NCBI RefSeq assembly: GCF_002479325.1
Contig: NZ_DLMO01000032.1
Coordinates: forward strand, 1,538 to 11,014
Direction: 5' to 3'
Source: Brevundimonas sp. UBA7534
Lineage (GTDB): Bacteria; Pseudomonadota; Alphaproteobacteria; Caulobacterales; Caulobacteraceae
DNA length: 9,477 nucleotides
Of this stretch, positions 1 through 6,291 are shown piece by piece (position 1 is the stretch's first letter; each line of letters starts with the position of its first letter). The notes beneath the pieces were generated by a model, which saw only the letters and a program-made list of their open reading frames with translations, did no database searches and was not told the origin of the DNA. The position numbers and the translations under genes are program-made.

Positions 1-1099
1 GAAGGAAAAGGCCCTGGCCGCCGGCGGCCTGTTCGTCCTGGGCACCGAGCGCCACGAGAGCCGCCGCATCGACAACCAGCTGCGCGGCCGCACGGGCCGT
101 CAGGGCGACCCCGGCGTGTCGAAATTCTATCTGTCCTGCGAGGACGACCTGCTGCGCATCTTCGCCGGCGACCGTCTGGACTCGATCATGAAGACCTTCG
201 GCGTGGGCGAGGGCGAGGCCATCACCCACCCCTGGCTGAACCGCGCCATCGAGACCGCCCAGAAGCGCGTCGAGACCCGCAACTACGACATCCGCAAGAA
301 CCTGCTGAAATACGACGACGTCGTGAACGACCAGCGCAAGGCCGTGTTCGAGCAGCGCCAGGAGTTCATGGACTCCGAGGACCTGTCCGAACTGGTCGGC
401 GACTTCCGCCGCGACGTGGTGTCCGACCTGGTCGAACGCTACATGCCGCCCAAGGCCTATGCCGAGCAGTGGGACATCGACGGCCTGGACGAGAAGGTCC
501 GCTCGACCCTGGGGCTGGAACTGCCGCTGCACGACTGGGCCGCCGAGGAAGGCGTGTCCAACGAGGAGATCGAGGAGCGGCTGCTGGCCGCCGCCGACGC
601 CCGCGCCGCCGAACGCCTGGAACAGATCGGCGCCGACCAGACCCGCGGTCTGGAAAAGCAGTTCATGCTGCAGATGATCGACATGCAGTGGCGCGAGCAC
701 CTGGTCCACCTGGACCACCTGCGCGGCGTCATCGGCCTGCGCGGCTATGGCCAGCGCGACCCGCTGAACGAGTACAAGACCGAGGCCTTCTCGCTGTTCG
801 AAAGCCTGCTCTACGACCTGCGCCACAACGTCACCCGCTGGCTGATGACGGTCGAGTTCCGCTTCCAGCCGCCGCCCGAACTGCCCGAGTTCCAGGAAAT
901 CCACCTGAACCCTGGCACCGGCGAGAACGAGATGGTCAATCCGGCGGCGCAGAACCCCGAGGGCCAGTTGATCGGCGACGACCGCTCCAAGCTGCCGGTC
1001 GAGATGCTGCCGGCGGGCTGGGAGATGACCGGCCGCAACTCGCCCTGCCCCTGCGGCTCGGGCCGCAAGTTCAAGCACTGCCACGGGGCGCTGGTCTAA
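1..1099 (+). CDS. secA: SecA preprotein translocase ATPase, C-terminal part (5' end outside window)
   Basis: SecA is the ATPase that drives unfolded preproteins through the SecYEG channel at the inner membrane. The frame is open from base 2 with no start codon expected, so the gene begins upstream; 365 residues are visible, well under half of a usual SecA. The first visible residues include the hallmark GGLFVLGTERHESRRIDNQ, followed at bases 77-115 by helicase motif VI (QLRGRTGRQGDPG). The helical scaffold and wing region follows, including MQWREHLVHLDHLRGVIGLR. The chain ends in an acidic and Pro-rich linker and the zinc-binding tail CPCGSGRKFKHCHG, with Cys codons at 1046-1048, 1052-1054 and 1079-1081. 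In the family this tail binds zinc and contacts SecB. A GTG at 116 lies inside motif VI and is not a real start. I see no intrinsic terminator in the 71 bp after the stop. Confidence 0.98.
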   Translation, partial: KEKALAAGGLFVLGTERHESRRIDNQLRGRTGRQGDPGVSKFYLSCEDDLLRIFAGDRLDSIMKTFGVGEGEAITHPWLNRAIETAQKRVETRNYDIRKNLLKYDDVVNDQRKAVFEQRQEFMDSEDLSELVGDFRRDVVSDLVERYMPPKAYAEQWDIDGLDEKVRSTLGLELPLHDWAAEEGVSNEEIEERLLAAADARAAERLEQIGADQTRGLEKQFMLQMIDMQWREHLVHLDHLRGVIGLRGYGQRDPLNEYKTEAFSLFESLLYDLRHNVTRWLMTVEFRFQPPPELPEFQEIHLNPGTGENEMVNPAAQNPEGQLIGDDRSKLPVEMLPAGWEMTGRNSPCPCGSGRKFKHCHGALV

Positions 1100-1170
1100 A
1101 GGGCGGGCTTGCGCCACGGCTTGCTGCGTGATCGCTTGGTGAGACGTCGGATCGACGCGTAAGAAGAGGG

Positions 1171-2331
1171 ATGACCCATAAGTCCCTCTTCTCGCGCGCG
1201 CTGGACCTGGCGCCCGGGCGGCTGCATTTCGCCGCGCACAGCCACCACCTTTGGCCCGACGCCAGCTTCGAGGCGCAGCAGCAGGCCTGGCTGGACGCCA
1301 ATCGGCACGCCGACCGCAAGTGGGACCTGCTGTTCGACGAGGTGATCCCCCAGGCCCAGGGTCATGTGGCGGCGGAACTGAACCTGCCGTCGCCGGACAG
1401 CATCGTCTTCTCCTCCAACACCCACGACCTGCTGTTGCGGGTCTTTTCAGCCTTCGAGCGCGGGCCGGTGCGGATTCTGTCGACCGACGGGGAGTTCCAT
1501 TCCTTCCGCCGTCAGGCCGATCGCTGGGAGGAGGCGGGCCTGGCCGTGGTGACGCGCGTGCCGCTGCAGCCGTTCGACACCTTCGCCGAGCGGTTCGTGG
1601 ACGCGGCGAGGGCGGGCGGACACGACTGGATCGTGGTCAGCCAGGTCTTCTTCCGCACCGGCGGCCTGTTTGACCGCATCGACGACCTGGCGGCCCTGGC
1701 GCGGCCCGAGGGGCCGTGGGTCCTGATCGACGGCTATCACGGCTTCATGGCGACGCCGACGGACCTGTCGGCCGTGGCGGACCGGATCTTCTACGTCGCC
1801 GGCGGGTACAAATACGCCATGGCCGGGGAGGGGGCCTGCTTCCTGCACGCGCCGGACGGATTCGCGCCACGCCCGGTCGTGACGGGCTGGTTCTCGGAGT
1901 TCGGCGACCTGTCGGGCCCGCCGGGCGGGGTGCAGTACCGCAGGGACGGCGGCCGCTTCTGGGGCGCGACGTTCGATGTTTCGGCCCTCTATCGCTTCAA
2001 CGCCGCGCGCCGGGCCTTGGCGGACGCGGGTCTGGACACCGCCGCCGTCGCCGACCATTCGCGCGCCCTGGCCGCAACGGTTCAGCAGGCGGTGCAGGCC
2101 GGACGCGCCGGCCCGCTGTCGGAGGCCGAGATCCTCAATCCCGTCCGGGGCGATGCGCCGCGCGCCCGCTTCCTGGCTCTGCGCCATCCCGACGCGGCCG
2201 CCTGGCGCGCGGGGCTGCTGGAGGCGGACGTGGTGGCCGACGTGCGCGACGACGTCATCCGCTTCGGCTTCGGCCTCTATCAGGACGAGGCGGATGTCGA
2301 GGGTCTGATCGCGGCCGCCAGCGCCCTGTAG
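1171..2331 (+). CDS. Kynureninase-like PLP-dependent enzyme (class V aminotransferase fold)
   Basis: This 386-residue protein has the pattern of fold-type I, class V PLP enzymes and most resembles the kynureninase branch. The N-terminal HFAAHSHHLWP matches the substrate-side segment of that group. Asp187 in VLIDGYHGFMA should pair with the PLP pyridine nitrogen, and Lys214 in GGYKYAMAGEGACF should be the Schiff-base lysine, like the YKY-x-GPG segment of kynureninases. The exact substrate cannot be read from sequence: it could be kynurenine hydrolysis, a cysteine desulfurase-like reaction or another cleavage. No tryptophan or NAD genes lie nearby, so pathway context gives no support for kynurenine. 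The ATG at 1171 is the first start after an in-frame stop at 1129-1131. The purine-rich AAGAAGAGGG directly abuts it, which is unusually close for a ribosome site. The gene follows secA by 71 bp and ends 22 bp from a convergent gene. Confidence 0.85.
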   Translation: MTHKSLFSRALDLAPGRLHFAAHSHHLWPDASFEAQQQAWLDANRHADRKWDLLFDEVIPQAQGHVAAELNLPSPDSIVFSSNTHDLLLRVFSAFERGPVRILSTDGEFHSFRRQADRWEEAGLAVVTRVPLQPFDTFAERFVDAARAGGHDWIVVSQVFFRTGGLFDRIDDLAALARPEGPWVLIDGYHGFMATPTDLSAVADRIFYVAGGYKYAMAGEGACFLHAPDGFAPRPVVTGWFSEFGDLSGPPGGVQYRRDGGRFWGATFDVSALYRFNAARRALADAGLDTAAVADHSRALAATVQQAVQAGRAGPLSEAEILNPVRGDAPRARFLALRHPDAAAWRAGLLEADVVADVRDDVIRFGFGLYQDEADVEGLIAAASAL

Positions 2332-2353
2332 GACGCGGGCGGGCCGGGCGGGG

Positions 2354-2530
2354 TCAGTCGGCGTCTTCGACGGGCGCGTCGCCGACGTGCTTCTTGATCG
2401 AATCGATCGCGCGCTTGGCCCCCGACTTGTCGGAATAGCCCTCGGTCGAGAAGATGATCTCGGAATTGTACTTGAAGCGGACGCGGAACTCGCCCGCCTT
2501 GTCCTTGTAGACTTCGAACTTGTGCGCCAT
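2354..2530 (-). CDS. YegP-family (DUF1508) small protein, single-repeat form
   Basis: This is a 58-residue protein made of one DUF1508/YegP repeat: KFEVYKDKAGEFRVRFKY, then an EIIFSTEGY strand and SDKSGAKRAIDSIKKH. The family is a small alpha/beta domain of unknown biochemical function, often tandem: the E. coli YegP of about 110 residues carries two copies, whereas this gene has one. The core glycine-rich turn usual in the family is YNSE here. No signal peptide or membrane segment is visible, so it should be cytoplasmic. The start at 2530 is chosen because an AAGGGAGA ribosome site sits 6 nt upstream and the domain begins at residue 4. The frame stays open to 2686, but those extra 52 codons do not resemble the family. 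It diverges from the glutathione transferase gene and converges on the kynureninase-like gene. Confidence 0.9.
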   Translation of the reverse strand: MAHKFEVYKDKAGEFRVRFKYNSEIIFSTEGYSDKSGAKRAIDSIKKHVGDAPVEDAD

Positions 2531-2536
2531 GCGGCG

Positions 2537-2544
2537 TCTCCCTT
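2537..2544 (-). promoter_or_regulatory. Ribosome binding site deciding the YegP start
   Basis: On the minus strand this reads AAGGGAGA, 6 nt before the ATG at 2530-2528. It supports the short 58-residue protein over the longer open frame. Confidence 0.7.
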
Positions 2545-2553
2545 GCGGTCGCC

Positions 2554-2563
2554 CCCGATCGGG
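2554..2563. promoter_or_regulatory. Perfect palindrome CCCGATCGGG in the YegP/GST divergent region
   Basis: A 10-bp perfect palindrome lies between the two divergent genes, 23 bp upstream of the YegP start. It is followed at 2562-2573 by a tandem GGCCAA repeat. It could be part of an operator, but the element is short, and GC-rich DNA makes such palindromes by chance. Confidence 0.25.
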
Positions 2564-2593
2564 CCAAGGCCAAGCTGGCATGGGCGGCCGCGT

Positions 2594-2599
2594 CGTCAA
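2594..2599 (-). promoter_or_regulatory. Possible -35 element for the YegP gene
   Basis: The minus strand reads TTGACG, matching the alphaproteobacterial housekeeping -35 consensus, and lies 63 bp upstream of the YegP start codon. About 17 bp further on is AGCTTG, which is a poor -10. This is a guess from a six-base match plus a plausible distance. Confidence 0.22.
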
Positions 2600-2703
2600 A
2601 CCCTGAATGTGCGCTTTCGAACGCAAGGGCGCGAGCGGGCCGCGGGGCGTTGGCGGATCGGACGCGAGCGACCACATGATCCGCACTGAGCAAGGAATCT
2701 CTC

Positions 2704-3423
2704 ATGACCGATCTTTCCGACTTCCCGATCACGCGCCGTTGGCCCGCGCAGCATCCCGACCGGCTGCAGCTCTATTCGCTGAACACGCCCAACGGGGTGA
2801 AGGTGTCCATCATGCTGGAGGAGATCGGCCTGCCCTATGAGCCGCACTTCGTGGACATCACCAAGAACGAGACCTGGGGGCCGGAATTTCTGTCGCTGAA
2901 CCCCAACGGCAAGATTCCCGCGATCCTCGATCCCGACGGTCCCGGCGGCAGGCCGCTGGCCCTGTTCGAATCCGGCGCCATCCTGATCTATCTGGCCGAA
3001 AAGACCGGCCAGCTGCTGTCGGCCGATCCGGCCGAACGCTATCAGACGATCCAGTGGGTCATGTTCCAGATGGCGGCCATCGGTCCGATGTTCGGCCAGC
3101 TGGGCTTCTTCCATCGCTTCGCGGGCAAGGATTACGAGGACAAGCGCCCCCGCGACCGCTACGCCGCCGAGAGCCGCCGCCTGCTGGGCGTGCTGAACGA
3201 CCGCCTGGCCAATGCGGCGGGAAATCCCCGCGACTGGATCATGGGGGCGGACTATTCCATCGCCGACGTCGCCACCCTCGGCTGGGTGCGCAACCTGATC
3301 GGGTTTTACGAGGCGGGCGACATCGTCGGCTTCTCGGACTTTCCCCACGTCGCCGCCTGGCTGGAGCGAGGCCTGGCGCGTCCGGCCGTCCAGCGCGGGC
3401 TGGAGATACCGACCAAGGGGTGA
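2704..3423 (+). CDS. Glutathione S-transferase, Nu class (YfcG/YghU-like)
   Basis: This is a 239-residue cytosolic thioredoxin-fold GST of the type known in E. coli as YfcG/YghU, glutathione-dependent disulfide-bond oxidoreductases with peroxide or disulfide reductase activity. The N-terminal domain starts near residue 20 with LQLYSLNTPNGVKVSIMLEE, where the TPNG turn (28-31) replaces a catalytic Cys or Tyr as in the Nu class. NPNGKIPAI carries the cis-proline at residue 72, and FESGAILIYLAEKTG (88-102) binds the glutathione gamma-glutamyl group. The all-helical C-terminal domain contains YSIADVATLGWV, the usual N-capping box region. It is about 20 residues longer than YfcG because of an N-terminal extension. 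The ATG at 2704 has AAGGA at 2692-2696, 7 nt upstream. It diverges from the YegP gene and precedes the DUF3597 gene by 73 bp. The family is clear; the physiological substrate is not. Confidence 0.95.
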   Translation: MTDLSDFPITRRWPAQHPDRLQLYSLNTPNGVKVSIMLEEIGLPYEPHFVDITKNETWGPEFLSLNPNGKIPAILDPDGPGGRPLALFESGAILIYLAEKTGQLLSADPAERYQTIQWVMFQMAAIGPMFGQLGFFHRFAGKDYEDKRPRDRYAAESRRLLGVLNDRLANAAGNPRDWIMGADYSIADVATLGWVRNLIGFYEAGDIVGFSDFPHVAAWLERGLARPAVQRGLEIPTKG

Positions 3424-3483
3424 AGCGTTGCTGAACCTTGGCCGTTCCGTCGCGTTTGGCGTCTATCGGTTACACCCGTCAAC

Positions 3484-3488
3484 AGGAG
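3484..3488 (+). promoter_or_regulatory. Ribosome binding site deciding a GTG start
   Basis: AGGAG lies 8 nt before the GTG at 3497-3499. It favours this GTG over the ATG-less upstream part of the frame, because the family N-terminus (GIFSSIW) begins right after the GTG. Confidence 0.8.
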
Positions 3489-3496
3489 CATCGACC

Positions 3497-3901
3497 GTGG
3501 GAATCTTCTCTTCGATCTGGAACAAGATCACCGGCCACAAGCCGAAAGCCGCGCCCGCCGCGCCGGCGACGCCCAGCGCGGGGGCGACGCCCGCCGCCCC
3601 GCCCATTCCCGGCGTGCCGACGGGCGTGGGGACGACCCTGCCGCCGGTGGACGTGGAGGCCGTGCTCAGCGACCTGGCGGCGTCCAAGGGCGGCGGCGGC
3701 AACTGGCGCACCTCCATCGTCGACCTGCTGAAGCTGCTGGACCTGGATTCCAGCCTGGCGGCGCGCAAGGAGCTGGCCGAGGAACTGAACGTCCACGCCG
3801 GCGAGCACGGCTCGGCCGAACAGAACATCGCCCTGTCCAAGGCCGTCTGGAAGAAGCTGGCCGAGAACGGCGGCCAGGTTCCGGCCTCGCTGCGGGACTG
3901 A
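3497..3901 (+). CDS. DUF3597 domain protein
   Basis: This is a 134-residue protein of the DUF3597 family, which has no assigned function. It starts with the short amphipathic segment GIFSSIWNKITG (2-13), typical of the family. An Ala/Pro/Gly-rich low-complexity linker runs from about 15 to 50. The conserved C-terminal domain (51-134) includes VDVEAVLSDLA, NWRTSIVDLLKLLDLDSS, LAARKELAEELN and WKKLAENGGQVPASL. I see no signal peptide or membrane helix. The GTG start at 3497 has an AGGAG site 8 nt upstream and begins exactly where family members begin; the frame stays open to 3428, but those residues are unlike the family. It lies 73 bp after the GST and 13 bp before the KTSC gene, so it is probably co-transcribed at least with the latter. 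The C-terminal domain looks like a small helical binding module, but no ligand can be named. Confidence 0.9.
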   Translation: MGIFSSIWNKITGHKPKAAPAAPATPSAGATPAAPPIPGVPTGVGTTLPPVDVEAVLSDLAASKGGGGNWRTSIVDLLKLLDLDSSLAARKELAEELNVHAGEHGSAEQNIALSKAVWKKLAENGGQVPASLRD

Positions 3902-3914
3902 CGACGGCGGCGCG

Positions 3915-4121
3915 ATGCCCTCCAGCGTCATTCGCCGCTTCAGCTACGATGCCGCGCATCGGCGGCTCAGCGTGACGTTCGTGTCGGGCGACGCCTACGA
4001 CTATCGCGAGGTGCCGCCCGAGGTCGCGGACGACTTCCGGGCGGCCTTTTCCAAGGGACGCTTCTTCAGCGCGGAAATCCGCGACCGCTATCCGTTCGAC
4101 CGCCGACCGGGCGGCGGCTAG
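3915..4121 (+). CDS. KTSC-domain small protein
   Basis: This 68-residue protein is almost entirely one KTSC domain. The domain is named for its occurrence at the C-terminus of some lysyl-tRNA synthetases and also occurs alone. The sequence follows the family pattern: SSVIRRFSYD (3-12), a strand LSVTFVSGDAYDYREVP, then FRAAFSKGRFFSAEIRDRYPF. Its function is unknown; stand-alone copies are proposed to bind nucleic acid or other partners, but nothing here shows it. No convincing ribosome site precedes the ATG (only GGCGGCG), and it starts 13 nt after the DUF3597 stop, so translation may be coupled to that gene. Its stop lies 9 bp from the end of the convergent fabI gene. Confidence 0.88.
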   Translation: MPSSVIRRFSYDAAHRRLSVTFVSGDAYDYREVPPEVADDFRAAFSKGRFFSAEIRDRYPFDRRPGGG

Positions 4122-4130
4122 GCCCCGCGG

Positions 4131-4952
4131 TCAGCCTTCGAGGTCTTCCGGCAGGCCCACGGCGTGGAAGCCCGCGTCGACGTGCACGACCTCGCCCGTC
4201 GTCGACCGACCCAGGTCCGAGCACAGCCACAGGGCCGCGCCGGCGACGCCTTCCATCGAGGTCTCTTCCTTGATCAGCGAGAATTGCGCCGACTTGGAAT
4301 GCAGGCCGCGCCCGCCCGAGATGCCGGCCAGCGACAGGGTGCGCATGGCGCCGGCCGAGATCGCGTTGACGCGGATGTTCCTGGGGCCCAGGTCGCGCGC
4401 GATGTAGCGGGTCGCCGCCTCCAGCGCCGCCTTGGCCACGCCCATGGTGTTGTAGTTCGGAATGACCCGTTCGGACCCCAGGTACGTCAGGGTGATCATC
4501 GAGCCGCCGTTCGGCATCAGTTTCGCCGAACGCTTGGCCACGTCGACGAAGCTGAAGGCCGAGATGTTCATGGCCAAGAGGAAGCTGTCGCGGGTGGTGT
4601 TGTCGACGAAGGAGCCCTTCAACTCGTCCTTGTTGGCGAAGGCCACCGAGTGGACGACGAAGTCGATCGTGCCGAATTCCTTCTCCAACTCCTCGAACGC
4701 CTTGTCCATCGAGGCGTCGTCGGTGACGTCGGCCTGGATCAGCAGCTTGGCGCCGACGCTTTCGGCCAGCGGGCGCACGCGCCGCTCCAGGCTTTCGCCC
4801 AGATAGGTGAAGGCCAGCTCGGCGCCCTGCGCCGCCAGCTGCGAGGCGATGCCCCAGGCGATGGAGCTGGAGTTCGCGACCCCCATGATCAGGCCCTTCT
4901 TGCCCTTCATGAGGTCGCCGGTCGGCATGTCCCAGCCTTCGGTCGCGGCCAT
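4131..4952 (-). CDS. fabI: Enoyl-[acyl-carrier-protein] reductase (NADH), FabI
   Basis: FabI carries out the last step of each fatty-acid elongation round, reducing trans-2-enoyl-ACP to acyl-ACP with NAD(P)H in the cytoplasm. The 273-residue protein is a divergent short-chain dehydrogenase of full family length. Visible features are the dinucleotide site GVANSSSIAWG (24-34), the HSVAFA segment (101-106), and the catalytic pair Tyr157 (in TYLGSERVIPNY) and Tyr167-x6-Lys174 (YNTMGVAK). AISAGAMRTLS (198-208) and GEVVHVDAGFHAVG near the end also fit. Ala104 stands where E. coli FabI has Gly93, which is common in other bacterial FabI proteins. The start at 4952 has AGGGAGA 5 nt upstream; Met9 and Met15 lack one. 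It lies 72 bp downstream of ald on the same strand, with a strong inverted repeat between them, so independent expression is plausible. Confidence 0.98.
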   Translation of the reverse strand: MAATEGWDMPTGDLMKGKKGLIMGVANSSSIAWGIASQLAAQGAELAFTYLGESLERRVRPLAESVGAKLLIQADVTDDASMDKAFEELEKEFGTIDFVVHSVAFANKDELKGSFVDNTTRDSFLLAMNISAFSFVDVAKRSAKLMPNGGSMITLTYLGSERVIPNYNTMGVAKAALEAATRYIARDLGPRNIRVNAISAGAMRTLSLAGISGGRGLHSKSAQFSLIKEETSMEGVAGAALWLCSDLGRSTTGEVVHVDAGFHAVGLPEDLEG

Positions 4953-4957
4953 GAGTC

Positions 4958-4964
4958 TCTCCCT
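4958..4964 (-). promoter_or_regulatory. Ribosome binding site of fabI
   Basis: The minus strand reads AGGGAGA, 5 nt before the ATG at 4952-4950. It favours the first Met over Met9 and Met15. Confidence 0.75.
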
Positions 4965-4974
4965 GTATGTCAGG

Positions 4975-5018
4975 CGCGGAGGGTTAGCAGGGGCCGGGGC
5001 GCGCCGGAACCCTCCGCG
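4975..5018 (-). repeat. Perfect 11-bp-arm inverted repeat between ald and fabI
   Basis: Arms CGCGGAGGGTT (4975-4985) and AACCCTCCGCG (5008-5018) are exact reverse complements around a 22-nt GC-rich centre. The centre holds a further CCGG/CCGG pair (4994-4997 and 5004-5007), which could extend the stem with one bulge. It begins 6 nt past the ald stop codon and ends 10 nt before the fabI ribosome site, so it should form a stable hairpin in ald or ald-fabI mRNA. No T-run follows on the minus strand, so it is not a classical intrinsic terminator. It could be a U-less terminator, a 3'-end stabilising hairpin or an operator. Confidence 0.75.
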
Positions 5019-5024
5019 TGGCGA

Positions 5025-6143
5025 TCAGCCGTGCGCCCACACGCCGAACGGATCGGACCAGTCCAGGCCCAGCGCCTGGGCCACCGCCGGATAGGTGATC
5101 TGGCCTTTCAGCACGTTCAGGCCGCGGGCCAGGTGCGGATCGGCCTTCAGCGCGTCCAGACCCTTGTCCGCCAGCGCCAGGCCGAAGGGCAGGGTGGCGT
5201 TGTTCAGGGCTTCGGAACTGGTGCGCGGCGCGGCGCCCGGCATGTTGGCGACGCAATAGTGAACCACGCCGTCGATGACGTAGGTCGGATCCTCGTGGGT
5301 CGTCGGCCTGGACGTTTCGAAGCAGCCGCCCTGGTCGATGGCGACGTCGACCAGCACCGAGCCCGGCTTCATCTTCGCCAGATGCTCGCGCTTGACCAGC
5401 TTGGGCGCCGAGGCGCCGGGCACCAGGACGGCGCCGATGACCACGTCGGCCTTGACGATCTCCTCGTCGATCGCGCCGATCGAGGAATAGCGGGTGATGA
5501 CGCGGCCGCCCGTGACCTCGTCGATATAGGCCATGCGCGGGATCGAGCGCTCCAGCACCACCACCTCGGCGCCCAGGCCCATGGCCATCCGCGCCGCGTT
5601 CAGGCCGACGACGCCGCCGCCCAGGACCAGCACCCGCGCCGGCGCCACGCCCGGCACGCCGCAGAACAAGAGGCCCATGCCGCCGTTGTGCTTCAGCAGG
5701 GTTTCGGCGGCCGAGAAGACGGCGATCCGGCCGGCGACTTCCGACATGGGCGCCAGCAGCGGCAGGCCGCCGCGCGCGTCGGTCACGGTCTCATAGGCGA
5801 TGGCGGCGCAGCCGGACGCCATCAACCCCTTGGTCTGCTCGGGATCGGGCGCCAGATGCAGGTAGGTGTAGAGGATCTGGTCCTCGCGCAGCATCTCCCA
5901 CTCGACCTTTTGCGGCTCCTTGACCTTCACGATCATGTCGGAGCCGGCGAAGACGCTCGCCGCGTCCGGGGCCAGGGTCGCGCCGGCCTTGCGGTAGTCG
6001 TCGTCGGTGAAGCCGGCGCCGGCGCCCGCCCCGGCCTGGACCGTGACAGAATGGCCGCGGGCCGCATATTCGCGCACCGCCGTCGGCGTCAGGCCGACCC
6101 GGTGTTCGTTGGTCTTGATCTCGCTGGGAACGCCGACGCGCAT
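5025..6143 (-). CDS. ald: Alanine dehydrogenase (NAD-dependent)
   Basis: Ald reversibly oxidises L-alanine to pyruvate and ammonium with NAD+, usually for growth on alanine. The 372 residues match the family length. The N-terminal catalytic domain begins MRVGVPSEIKTNEHRVGLTP with Arg15, and contains Lys75 (VKVKEP) and His96 (YTYLHLA), which bind and activate the substrate in characterised Ald enzymes. The Rossmann domain carries GGGVVG at 175-180 and Asp270 in VDVAIDQGG, a known catalytic residue. At the end of the second Rossmann strand, where family members usually have Asp, there is Glu198 (VVVLER); either carboxylate fits NAD use. The start at 6143 is chosen because a strong GGAGGAGA site lies 5 nt upstream and family proteins begin with this MRVGVP sequence; the frame runs open to 6206. 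A divergent Lrp/AsnC regulator lies 148 bp upstream. Confidence 0.98.
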   Translation of the reverse strand: MRVGVPSEIKTNEHRVGLTPTAVREYAARGHSVTVQAGAGAGAGFTDDDYRKAGATLAPDAASVFAGSDMIVKVKEPQKVEWEMLREDQILYTYLHLAPDPEQTKGLMASGCAAIAYETVTDARGGLPLLAPMSEVAGRIAVFSAAETLLKHNGGMGLLFCGVPGVAPARVLVLGGGVVGLNAARMAMGLGAEVVVLERSIPRMAYIDEVTGGRVITRYSSIGAIDEEIVKADVVIGAVLVPGASAPKLVKREHLAKMKPGSVLVDVAIDQGGCFETSRPTTHEDPTYVIDGVVHYCVANMPGAAPRTSSEALNNATLPFGLALADKGLDALKADPHLARGLNVLKGQITYPAVAQALGLDWSDPFGVWAHG

Positions 6144-6148
6144 CTGTG

Positions 6149-6156
6149 TCTCCTCC
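6149..6156 (-). promoter_or_regulatory. Ribosome binding site of ald
   Basis: The minus strand reads GGAGGAGA, 5 nt before the ATG at 6143-6141. It is a near-perfect site and rules out the upstream Met at 6206 as the main start. Confidence 0.85.
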
Positions 6157-6166
6157 GGCAAAGGTT

Positions 6167-6191
6167 CGGTCCGCCTGTTCCCGGCGGACCG
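6167..6191. promoter_or_regulatory. Perfect 9-bp dyad in the ald/regulator divergent region
   Basis: CGGTCCGCC (6167-6175) and GGCGGACCG (6183-6191) are exact reverse complements around TGTTCCC. The element sits 24 to 48 bp upstream of the ald start. It may be an operator for the divergent Lrp/AsnC protein or a hairpin in the ald leader; it is more GC-rich than typical Lrp sites, so the operator role is uncertain. Confidence 0.5.
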
Positions 6192-6205
6192 CCTCGTCGA
6201 TCGCA

Positions 6206-6222
6206 CTTATATCGCTCAGCGA
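6206..6222 (-). promoter_or_regulatory. Possible ald promoter -10 with overlapping palindrome
   Basis: The minus strand carries TATAAG (6206-6211), the most -10-like hexamer in this region. It is flanked upstream by the palindrome TCGCT-C-AGCGA (6212-6222), which would sit between -10 and -35. No good -35 hexamer is visible. The pairing is suggestive of repressor or activator control but rests on short matches. Confidence 0.3.
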
Positions 6223-6291
6223 AACGCAGATTCCTGTTCATTTCGCGGCGATCGGTGCAGAAGGCGAAGAATCCGCCACGGAACCCCGCCT

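Noticed and set aside
1145..1157. Small hairpin CGTCG-GAT-CGACG downstream of secA as a terminator
   Set aside because: The stem is only 5 bp and no T-run follows.
2531..2686. Longer YegP protein starting at 2686
   Set aside because: The extra 52 residues do not resemble the family, and a good ribosome site supports the start at 2530.
4098..4132. Possible bidirectional terminator between the KTSC gene and fabI (GACCGC/GCGGTC, CCGCC/GGCGG)
   Set aside because: The arms are 5-6 bp, lie mostly in coding sequence and have no T-run; such pairs are expected by chance in this base composition.
4636..4650. Ala104 in FabI at the position of E. coli Gly93, where substitutions give triclosan resistance
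   Set aside because: Ala at this position is normal in many bacterial FabI proteins, so it is not evidence of acquired resistance.
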